Below, in pieces: positions 1 to 6,868 of a stretch of DNA of 64,000 bases (positions are counted from its first letter, which is position 1; the number at the start of each line of letters is the position of its first letter). A program made the translations under genes and the position numbers. The DNA is taken from the NCBI GenBank assembly GCA_964459325.1, contig CAYWKU010000011.1, positions 1-64,000 of the forward strand. The letters are read 5' to 3'. The stretch comes from CAYWKU01 sp964459325 (GTDB lineage Bacteria; RBG-13-61-14; CAYWKU01). The notes below the pieces were generated by a model. That model was not told the origin of the DNA, ran no database searches, and saw only the letters and a program-made list of their open reading frames with translations.

Positions 1-77
1 GAAGCACAGTTTACCCCGCCTTTTTACTCTCCAGCAGTTGCTTGTGCCCGGCGCACAGGCCGACGTCGGGGAAAAGT

Positions 78-198
78 TGATAGCCCACACAACTTGCTTG
101 TGTGGGTGAGCTTTAGCTCACGGGAGAAAATTCCTTCCAAAGTACCCGCAGCCATGCTGCCGCATGTCTGCCCACATAACAAGTTATGTGGGCTATCA
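78..198. mobile_element. MITE-like palindromic element, copy 1
   Basis: This 121-bp element is bounded by a perfect 12-bp terminal inverted repeat, TGATAGCCCACA at 78-89 and TGTGGGCTATCA at 187-198. Inside are further hairpins: CCCACACAA/TTGTGTGGG, GTGAGC/GCTCAC, GCAGC/GCTGC and GCCCACATAAC/GTTATGTGGGC. There is no coding capacity for a transposase. The architecture fits a miniature inverted-repeat element or a REP-like extragenic palindrome. The family is not recognised. Confidence 0.65.
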
Positions 199-299
199 GG
201 GTGCTCGGAGAACACGGGAGAGGAAGCACAGTTTACCCCGCCTTTTTACTCTCCAGCAGTTGCTTGTGCCCGGCGCACAGGCCGACGTCGGGGAAAAGT

Positions 300-420
300 T
301 GATAGCCCACACAACTTGCTTGTGTGGGTGAGCTTTAGCTCACGGGAGAAAATTCCTTCCAAAGTACCCGCAGCCATGCTGCCGCATGTCTGCCCACATA
401 ACAAGTTATGTGGGCTATCA
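300..420. mobile_element. MITE-like palindromic element, copy 2
   Basis: Exact second copy of the element at 78-198, with the same 12-bp terminal inverted repeats (300-311 and 409-420). It lies in the second 222-bp unit. Because the flanks are repeated too, this copy arose by tandem duplication of the whole unit (or by misassembly), not by a second transposition. Confidence 0.65.
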
Positions 421-454
421 GGGTGCTCGGAGAACACGGGAGAGGAAGCACAGT

Positions 455-1261
455 TTACCCCGCCTTTTTACTCTCCAGCAGTTGCTTGTGCCCGGCGCAG
501 AGGCCGACGTCTGGGAAAAGCTGGGAGCGGATGAGTTTTATCTGGGTGTGTGCGTTATACAGACGGCAGTTTTCGACATCGCAAAACGGGTTTCCGGTCA
601 TGTGGAAAAAAAGCGCCTGGAGGAGCATTCCCGGCAGCACCTCCGTCATCCGCGGGTCGTTATGCCCGATGTGGGGGTCGTCATCATCGTTATCGGCCCC
701 GAACCTCTGTGCCAGGTGAAACCCCCTGCTGCGGGCGGGGGCCGAGACTATGCCGGGCACGCTGACTATCGAGGGGAACCCGTAAACGGCCACCCGGGCG
801 TGGTATCTCATCTGGAGCGGCTCGAAGCTGCCCACCATCTGGCGCGTAACCACGATAACCACCCTGTCCGGCCCTGTCTGGCCCACCAGCGGCGCTATCG
901 CTTCCATGTACATCGAGCCGTCGTACAGCACCCCCCACGTGCTGTGGTCGGGGGTGGCGACGCGGCGAATTTCGTACTCGACCTCGCCCTTCAACGGCTC
1001 CGACTCGCTCGCCCTTTCGTCCGGGTCGTGCACGCGGGCCTTTGCCAGCTTCCGGGCTACGGTATGGGTCATATCGTCCGGCAACCGGTCGGGGAAAAGC
1101 GGTTTTCCAACAGTTGTCCGGCCTTCGCCGATATAGCTTCCCAACAGTTCCGCCGAGCGGTCGAGTCGGACGTTGTCCAAGACGCCGTCGGGTACCAGCT
1201 CGACGGTTCGGGGTAAAGGGAAATTCCATCTTTTAGGGGAATCTGCCGCTTTTACTTCAAT
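455..1261 (-). CDS. Putative archaemetzincin-like peptidase (start uncertain, possible frameshift)
   Basis: Last gene of the rrf2-feoA-thi4 group. The product resembles a family of putative zinc-peptidase-like proteins related to archaemetzincins. It has a conserved C-terminal cysteine block (FCDVENCRLYNAH followed by LCAGH), which recalls the HC..C region of archaemetzincins, but I see no HExxH motif, so activity is doubtful. No good start codon exists in frame. The frame is open back through the end of thi4, an ATT lies at 1261 and a TTG at 1180. An ATG at 1229 sits one frame off and would give MEFPF, which joins to the PRTVELVPDG frame after a single-base shift. Either the start is non-canonical or there is a 1-bp indel near 1214. 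The last 67 coding bases are duplicated in the tandem repeat. The family call is tentative. Confidence 0.5.
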   Translation of the reverse strand: MEVKAADSPKRWNFPLPRTVELVPDGVLDNVRLDRSAELLGSYIGEGRTTVGKPLFPDRLPDDMTHTVARKLAKARVHDPDERASESEPLKGEVEYEIRRVATPDHSTWGVLYDGSMYMEAIAPLVGQTGPDRVVIVVTRQMVGSFEPLQMRYHARVAVYGFPSIVSVPGIVSAPARSRGFHLAQRFGADNDDDDPHIGHNDPRMTEVLPGMLLQALFFHMTGNPFCDVENCRLYNAHTQIKLIRSQLFPDVGLCAGHKQLLESKKAG

Positions 1262-2037
1262 GAGTCCAACACCACCTTTGCGCCTCGTCGTCCGCTGTGC
1301 AGCATGGCGCCGAAGGTCGGCCCCATCCGGGGCAAGCCGTAGACCGTCGCCACGGCCATTCCTGTGACCACCAACCCGGGGTGAACCTCCCCCGTGTGCT
1401 CGACCACCAGGTCCTCGCTCCGCTCGACCCACATTCCGCCGTAGCCTTTCATTTTGATAACTCCCCGCTCTTCGAGCTTGGCGGCCAGGCATGCGTCGTG
1501 ACCGGTGGCGTCTATAACCGCTTTAGACTCGATGGCCACCGGGTCGACGCAGGTTATCTCCCGGGGGAGACTGCTTATGGGCGTCCAGTTGAGCACTATT
1601 CCCCCGACGCGGTTGTCTTCCCTGAATACCAGGTCGTCGAAGATGGTCATCTGTGCGAACTTGACTCCCGAGTCGCAGGCGGCGGCTATGAGCTTCGAGC
1701 AAGCGTGAGGGCCGTCGGCCACCAGCAGGCCGGGGCTTGCCTCTTCGTAAGGCACGCCCAGCTCGTCCAGTATCTCCTCGCCGGGGCGGCGAACGGTGAC
1801 CTTGTTCATGAGGTATCCGCCCAGCCAGAATCCACCGCCGAGGTAGTTGTTTCTTTCGATGACGATTACGGATTTACCGGCGTCGGCTATGTCCCGGGCG
1901 GCCATCAGGCCGCTGGGACCGCCTCCCACCACGATGCAATCGCTCTCCACCAACGATTCGAATTGCTTTGCGAAATTCGATAGTATGGCGCGGGTGACTT
2001 CCTTTTCGCCAACCACGCTGAATATTTTGTCGTCCAT
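1252..2037 (-). CDS. thi4: Thi4-type thiazole synthase
   Basis: A 261-aa protein of the Thi4 family, which makes the thiazole moiety of thiamine from NAD and glycine with Fe(II). The N-terminal Rossmann motif VVGGGPSGLMAA (residues 36-47) and the ERNNYLGGGFWLGG segment bind the dinucleotide. The end RMGPTFGAMLHSG is typical of the family. The residue before VDP at 163 is Cys (ITCVDP). In yeast Thi4 the equivalent Cys205 donates its own sulfur, whereas methanococcal enzymes carry His there and use sulfide. The start has a strong GGAGGAG site. It follows feoA by 65 bp and its last codons overlap the open frame of the next gene. Confidence 0.88.
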   Translation of the reverse strand: MDDKIFSVVGEKEVTRAILSNFAKQFESLVESDCIVVGGGPSGLMAARDIADAGKSVIVIERNNYLGGGFWLGGYLMNKVTVRRPGEEILDELGVPYEEASPGLLVADGPHACSKLIAAACDSGVKFAQMTIFDDLVFREDNRVGGIVLNWTPISSLPREITCVDPVAIESKAVIDATGHDACLAAKLEERGVIKMKGYGGMWVERSEDLVVEHTGEVHPGLVVTGMAVATVYGLPRMGPTFGAMLHSGRRGAKVVLDSLK

Positions 2038-2102
2038 AGTTCTCCTCCGTGCGAAGCGTTAAGTTCCGGCGTCGAATGCGTCAGTTTCAGATACGATAAG
2101 GC

Positions 2103-2384
2103 TTATTCGAAGCGCTTTACCCTGATTTTATCGGCATCGGCCCGGGCGATGTTCAGCCGGGAGCCCATGATGGTGATTTTCATCGGGCCGCTGTCTTCGG
2201 ATACATTTGTGACTTCGAGGCTTATGCCGGGTACCACTCCCAGCCTCAGCAACTTCTCCCTGGCCTCCCCCGCCGGTGCGAAGCTGACTATTTCGGCATG
2301 TTCACCCGGATTAAGCTCGCTCAGGCTCACCTCCCTCATGATGGCCCCCTGCACTCCGTTGAGTCCGCTTCTGATGCTTATCAT
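2103..2384 (-). CDS. feoA: FeoA-domain protein
   Basis: A 93-aa protein with a single FeoA (SH3-like) domain: SLSELNPGEHAEIV, then LRLGVVPGISLEV and the closing IARADADKIRV. FeoA domains accompany the FeoB ferrous-iron transporter or act in iron-responsive regulators. No feoB lies in this window. GGAGGG eight bases upstream supports the start at 2384, although an inner ATG (MREVSL) would match the usual domain start better. The gene lies between rrf2 and thi4 on one strand, so an iron-linked role for the group is likely. Confidence 0.82.
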   Translation of the reverse strand: MISIRSGLNGVQGAIMREVSLSELNPGEHAEIVSFAPAGEAREKLLRLGVVPGISLEVTNVSEDSGPMKITIMGSRLNIARADADKIRVKRFE

Positions 2385-2482
2385 TTATCGTTCCCTCCGC
2401 CGTATTCTGATTATGTTTCTCATCCAACTCGACCGGTATAGTAGAGATTAAAATCAAATAAAAACGCCCGTTTATCAAAACA

Positions 2483-2929
2483 TCAAACCGCTCCGGTCGA
2501 TACTTCTTGCTCCTTCTTATTCTCTTCGTCCACCAAGTCTTGAAATGTCGTAGAGTCGTAAACGTCAGATATTGCCTTTTCGACTTTCTTCCACATGGGC
2601 AGAAAGACGCAGTTGCCGTAGAATTCGCAGTTAGTGCGTTTTGCATCGCCCAGGACGCATTCCACCGGCCCTACGGGCCCGGACATGAACCTGATTATAT
2701 CGCCCACCGTCAGCTCATCCGGTGGTCTTACCAGTATGTATCCGCCCTCGTTTCCCCGCTGGGAAGTGACGAAGCCGCCCTGCTTGAGCTGGTTGAGTAT
2801 AACCTCCAGGAAGCGGACGGGTATGGACTGAGCCTTCGCGATGTCGGCGATTCTTACCGGGCCGCTGCCGTAGTTCTTGGCCAGCTCAAAAGTTGCCCGA
2901 AGGCCGTATTGGCATTTCTGTGGCAGCAT
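2483..2929 (-). CDS. Rrf2-family transcriptional regulator
   Basis: A 148-aa winged-helix regulator. The N-terminus MLPQKCQYGLRA, the recognition region IPVRFLEVILNQL and the wing GNEGGYILVRPP are characteristic of the IscR/CymR/RsrR group. Cysteines at 91, 101 and 107 could hold an Fe-S cluster, but the spacing (C-x9-C-x5-C) differs from IscR (C-x5-C-x5-C). It heads the minus-strand group with feoA and thi4 and probably senses iron, sulfur or redox state and controls them. No clear Shine-Dalgarno precedes the start, and promoter-like bases lie almost against it, so the leader may be very short. Confidence 0.88.
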   Translation of the reverse strand: MLPQKCQYGLRATFELAKNYGSGPVRIADIAKAQSIPVRFLEVILNQLKQGGFVTSQRGNEGGYILVRPPDELTVGDIIRFMSGPVGPVECVLGDAKRTNCEFYGNCVFLPMWKKVEKAISDVYDSTTFQDLVDEENKKEQEVSTGAV

Positions 2930-3095
2930 TATACTACTAACTCTACCAACTTACTCAACATGGTATCACCGTTCACGGCGTGAGTCAAGCAGCTCTTATG
3001 CCGCTGTCTTTCGTGACTTCAACGACGGTTTTATCGGCCAACAGGCGGGTAAAGAATCGATGGCTGTCCGGTAAAAACGTATCGGGATATATTAA

Positions 3096-3125
3096 TGACC
3101 CGGGAGGATATGCTCCCCCCGGGCC
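3096..3125 (-). terminator. Hairpin after the large lipoprotein gene
   Basis: A GC-rich inverted repeat with CCCGGG arms lies just downstream of the stop codon at 3139 on the minus strand. The stem is strong, but only an AT-rich stretch (ATTAATATAT) follows instead of a clean T-run, so intrinsic termination is likely but not certain. Confidence 0.45.
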
Positions 3126-3138
3126 ATTGTCTCATTCC

Positions 3139-6100
3139 TCAGAACGGTACCTGCTCCACGGTTTTAAGAGGATTCGACCCGTCGTTTCCGCCGATTATGT
3201 AGACGTATGAGTGCGCCTGTGCGTGGGAGTGGTAAATACGCGCGTCATTGGAGTTCATGTTGACAGGCACCGTCCACGTACCCGGAAGGGCGCCATATGA
3301 CAAAAGCTCACTCCCGCCACTCTTCTCGGACGGCGTACCTGCCAAGTTTCCGCCATCAATCACGTAAAGGTACCCGTTTCCGGTAATCGAGGTATGTCCC
3401 TGTCGCTGGAGATTGTTCGGCGCATTGCCTTGATTAGACCATTCGGTCAACTGGCCATCCGCTACCGGTGTTAAAGCAACGGTCGAGGCGCTGCCATTGT
3501 CGACATAACTACAAATCCCGGGCGAGCAGGCGGATGCGGGGTCGGCCTTATCCAGCAATTGTTCATTCCCTGATGTAGTCGAGTAATACACCCGGTATGC
3601 GCTTGCTTCGTCCATGTCTTTCCAGGTCAGCTTAATGTCGGAGGGTCCGCTGAGGGTGATGCTCTGCTCAGCGGCGGGCAGGGATTCGACGGTACTGGCA
3701 CCGCCGATGTCCGGCACGACGGCGGATATCCGGTAATAATGAGTTCCGGTGCTCAGTCCGGCGCCCGTTTCTTCCTGTATCCCCACGGAACTGGGCGGGC
3801 TAATGAGGGCGGCCGCTTCGACCGAGTCTTCAATCGTTCCAGTCCCGTTTATTCCACACACCGAATAGAAGTAGGTTACGTACGGAAGATTGAGCACATC
3901 GTTCGCTTTCTTAGTGGCCTTGGTGAATCCCTGGAACGTGCGGGCTACGGCCATGTCGGTGGTGTAATTCCAATCTGTCAGGGCGCCGTCAATTCCGACG
4001 CGGGCCACTTCGGAAGAACTGAGTATGGTACCGTCATCCCTCTTTCCGCCGTTTACGTAAATGTAGACTTTTCCTTCGGTAGTGGTTGCATCAGCCGCGC
4101 CGTGGTTGATACGGGTAACGTTCATGGTTTGAGGTAAATCCATCCACTTCCCGAGGCTGCCCCGGGGCAGATAATTCAGGTATCCGGGCGGAGGCTGGAG
4201 GGCGCCGTCCGCGGTGGTCTCCGTGCCGGCGTCGAGCCCCCTGTCGGTGAACTCCGTGGCTGTGACGTTATCCTTAATCATGTGTACCGTAGAAGCTGCG
4301 TTGTCAGCCACGTCACTCCTGTATATCCGGTAAGAGATGGCGTCGTTGACTTCTTTCCAACTCAATGTAACCGCATTTTCGGAGGAACTGACCGTAATGG
4401 TGGAAGCACTTGGAAGGCTTTCCCCCCGTTCGGTTACGGCGCTAACCCCGTACGTCCATTCTCCCTCGTCCAGGTCTCCGTTGGCAAGGCTGGTGGCGTT
4501 AACGCTCAGGTCGGCAGGCCCGGGTTTCACAACGGGGCTGATTGAACCGTCGTCCGTAAATGTAGTTCCTATAATTTTCTCCTTGAGCAGCACCCTGTCG
4601 CCGGAGTTGTCGTCCACTTCGGGAGAGCGATACACGTTGTAATACAGGGCGCCCTCCTGCGCCGTCCAATCCAGGGTTACCGCGTTGTCGTCGTCTCCGG
4701 TATTATTCGCATCAACCTCTACCTCCGGAGTACTATAGGAGGATTCCCCGTTTACGGTAACCATGGTTACCACGTAATCCCAGACGCCGTCTTCAAGTGT
4801 TCCTCCTCCATCCGTCACGGATGGGGTGACCAAGCTGGAAGGGAACTCGAAAGTTGCCGGCGAAGCTCCTTCATCACTATATGAAGTTATGTTTGCCTCT
4901 GCAGTCGCTATGAGGTGCTCGCGGTTGACGCCCTTATCGGCGGCATCGTTCCGGTATATGCGATATCCGGTCACTTTCTCTCCTTCAGGAGCATTCCAGC
5001 TGATATCAACGCCCCCGGTGGAATCCAGTCGGGCGACTTCAATCGCGGTAGGCAGCGCTTCCCCGTCGTCTTCCAGCACCGCCGAAACCCGGTACGTCCA
5101 CACCCCTGAATCCATGGAGCCGGCGCCGGAGGTGGTAGCTTCAAGGTTGCGCGGGGCGGTGTCGCCACCCAGCACCCGGGCTCTTTCCACCGTCTTCAAT
5201 GCGTCGGCACGGTCAGGAGTGCTGGAACCGCCGATGGCATACACATAGGTGTTGCCATCGGGAGCCTGATACAGAGCAGTAGTGGACGGGGCGGTTAATG
5301 AAACCGCCGCAAGACCGGTGCGGGAGATGCCGAGAGGCCGAGCGAAGCGGGGGTTGGAGATGTCGCCGAAAATATCCACCGCAAAGTACTCGACCGCGGA
5401 ATAGGCTTCCGAGCCGTCGTCGCCGCCCAGGGTGTAGATATACTTATTGCCCCGGTCATCCGTTCCCACCACCGAATCGTGATTCTGCCGGGCGAGCAAA
5501 AGGTCATTAGCGCTGCGGAGAAACCAGTTTCCGGTGGTATCACCCAGCTTACCGTCGGCATCAGAACCCATAATCAGGCTTGAGAAAGTGTCGTATTGAC
5601 CGTCCGGATTAAGCACCACTACTACGTAAGCGTCCTGCTCCGCCATAGCAGGGACGGTACCGTCAACCTGGTCGCAAAACCCGTCGCTGCATTGAGATGT
5701 CGCCACCCCGGTCAACTCGTAATCTTCCAGGGAGGGGTCATCCGGGTCTTCCTCTATTTGTTCCAGCAGTGTTGAATCATTTACAGCGAAAGCCCTTACG
5801 GTTGAAGTAGATACCGAGGAGTCCATGTCCATGAAGTTGCTGCCGTAGATAGTAAGGTTCCCTCCGGAACCGGCCGAAAGGTGGGTGGGGGTTATTGAGT
5901 CAATCCGCGGAGACGGGTTGCTTGAAACCTCGAAAGCGTCCGCGAGCTCTCCGAATTGACCGTCCTGCAGGTTGGTAACCCTTATGTCGTACTCGCCCGT
6001 GGCAAGCCCGGCCGGCACTACCGCCGTCAGGGATTCACTGCTTATGAAGGCCACGTCACCCAGCTCCACGCCGTTTGAATTGTTGAAGAGCTCCACCCCG

Positions 6101-6588
6101 GGAGTGGCCTGAAAATGGCTGCCGCTGACGGTTATTGAGGTGTCCTCCTGGTCCCATCCCGAAGAGGGCTTTACTTCATCAACCGAGGGCGGCGGCACAT
6201 CGGTAACTTCGAAGATATTCGCCAGCGTATAAGTGGAGCCGCCTATCTCTACTGACACATCGTAAATATCCGGCGGGATTCCGGCAGGCACCGTAGCCGT
6301 GATAGTAGTGCTGTCCACAAGCGCGATTTTGGTCAGATTGTAAGTACCGGCTCCGTTGACCAGCGATATTGAGTCCGGCGAACTCAGGTTATCGCCCGTT
6401 ATTGTGACTTCGGTATTCTTGCCGTTATAGCCCAGTTGGGGGGTTATAGCCGACAAGCTTGGGGTGTCTCCGCTTGTGGAGGAGCCCCCACCTCCTCCAC
6501 CACCTCCGCCTCCGCCTCCGCAGGCGGTAACGAAGGTTGCCAGGACAAAAGCCGCACACAACATTCCGCGAATAAGTTTTCTTACCAT
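3139..6588 (-). CDS. Large surface lipoprotein with IPT/TIG, Fn3-like and Kelch-like repeats
   Basis: A 1149-aa protein beginning with a lipoprotein signal (lipobox TACG). The lipidated Cys is followed at once by twelve glycines encoded by mixed GGN codons, a flexible tether. Next come about three IPT/TIG domains (roughly residues 40-340, repeats such as PSLSAITPQLGYNG and PRIDSITPTHLSAG). The rest alternates about four Fn3-like modules (EDGVWDYVVTMV, EGEWTYGVSAV with a following YRIYRS) and Kelch-like blades (YIYTLGGDDGS, YVYIIGGNDGS). This is a surface or periplasmic adhesion or display protein. The substrate is unknown. The gene stands alone, with about 280 bp of AT-rich DNA upstream. Confidence 0.8.
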   Translation of the reverse strand: MVRKLIRGMLCAAFVLATFVTACGGGGGGGGGGGGSSTSGDTPSLSAITPQLGYNGKNTEVTITGDNLSSPDSISLVNGAGTYNLTKIALVDSTTITATVPAGIPPDIYDVSVEIGGSTYTLANIFEVTDVPPPSVDEVKPSSGWDQEDTSITVSGSHFQATPGVELFNNSNGVELGDVAFISSESLTAVVPAGLATGEYDIRVTNLQDGQFGELADAFEVSSNPSPRIDSITPTHLSAGSGGNLTIYGSNFMDMDSSVSTSTVRAFAVNDSTLLEQIEEDPDDPSLEDYELTGVATSQCSDGFCDQVDGTVPAMAEQDAYVVVVLNPDGQYDTFSSLIMGSDADGKLGDTTGNWFLRSANDLLLARQNHDSVVGTDDRGNKYIYTLGGDDGSEAYSAVEYFAVDIFGDISNPRFARPLGISRTGLAAVSLTAPSTTALYQAPDGNTYVYAIGGSSTPDRADALKTVERARVLGGDTAPRNLEATTSGAGSMDSGVWTYRVSAVLEDDGEALPTAIEVARLDSTGGVDISWNAPEGEKVTGYRIYRNDAADKGVNREHLIATAEANITSYSDEGASPATFEFPSSLVTPSVTDGGGTLEDGVWDYVVTMVTVNGESSYSTPEVEVDANNTGDDDNAVTLDWTAQEGALYYNVYRSPEVDDNSGDRVLLKEKIIGTTFTDDGSISPVVKPGPADLSVNATSLANGDLDEGEWTYGVSAVTERGESLPSASTITVSSSENAVTLSWKEVNDAISYRIYRSDVADNAASTVHMIKDNVTATEFTDRGLDAGTETTADGALQPPPGYLNYLPRGSLGKWMDLPQTMNVTRINHGAADATTTEGKVYIYVNGGKRDDGTILSSSEVARVGIDGALTDWNYTTDMAVARTFQGFTKATKKANDVLNLPYVTYFYSVCGINGTGTIEDSVEAAALISPPSSVGIQEETGAGLSTGTHYYRISAVVPDIGGASTVESLPAAEQSITLSGPSDIKLTWKDMDEASAYRVYYSTTSGNEQLLDKADPASACSPGICSYVDNGSASTVALTPVADGQLTEWSNQGNAPNNLQRQGHTSITGNGYLYVIDGGNLAGTPSEKSGGSELLSYGALPGTWTVPVNMNSNDARIYHSHAQAHSYVYIIGGNDGSNPLKTVEQVPF

Positions 6589-6726
6589 AATTTCCTTCCT
6601 CCTTGCAGGTGGTTTTTTCTACCCATAAAGCAATAGACTAACCACCTTCCCACAAAGATACCTCCTTCAATTCATCACTACAAGAAATCAATCACACACT
6701 GTGATTCCCATTTATGTTGTATGTAT

Positions 6727-6753
6727 ATTATAATATTTATTCCAACCAGTCAA
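6727..6753 (-). promoter_or_regulatory. Possible promoter of the large lipoprotein gene
   Basis: On the minus strand TTGACT (6753-6748) is followed after 15 bases by TATAAT (6732-6727) in a strongly AT-rich gap. The spacer is shorter than the usual 17, and the start codon is about 140 bases away, so the call is tentative. Confidence 0.35.
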
Positions 6754-6868
6754 CACCCTTTTGCACTGACCGAATTTTGTTACTATAAGTATTATTGAAC
6801 AAGTCTGATAAGAATTCAGGATAAGTGCATACTTTTTAAAACGGAGATACGTGGGGAAGAAAGTGCCT

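Larger units (their letters stand above)
1..444. repeat. Tandem direct repeat, two 222-bp units
   Basis: Units 1-222 and 223-444 read as identical, and a third partial unit covers 445-523. Each unit is three pieces: a 77-bp piece matching the last bases of the neighbouring gene plus 10 bases after its stop, a 121-bp palindromic element, and a 24-bp spacer. The array runs off the left window edge, so its copy number is unknown. The partial third unit is the real 3' end of the gene at 455-1261. It differs from the repeat copies at 500, 512 and 521 only, all synonymous third-codon positions. Confidence 0.9.

Noticed and set aside
1..444. CRISPR array
   Set aside because: The unit is 222 bp with identical content throughout; there are no short repeats with variable spacers and no cas genes.
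94..534. Long plus-strand open frame through the tandem repeats
   Set aside because: It exists because a 222-bp unit is a multiple of three. It repeats exactly, lacks family resemblance and runs antisense into the peptidase-like gene.
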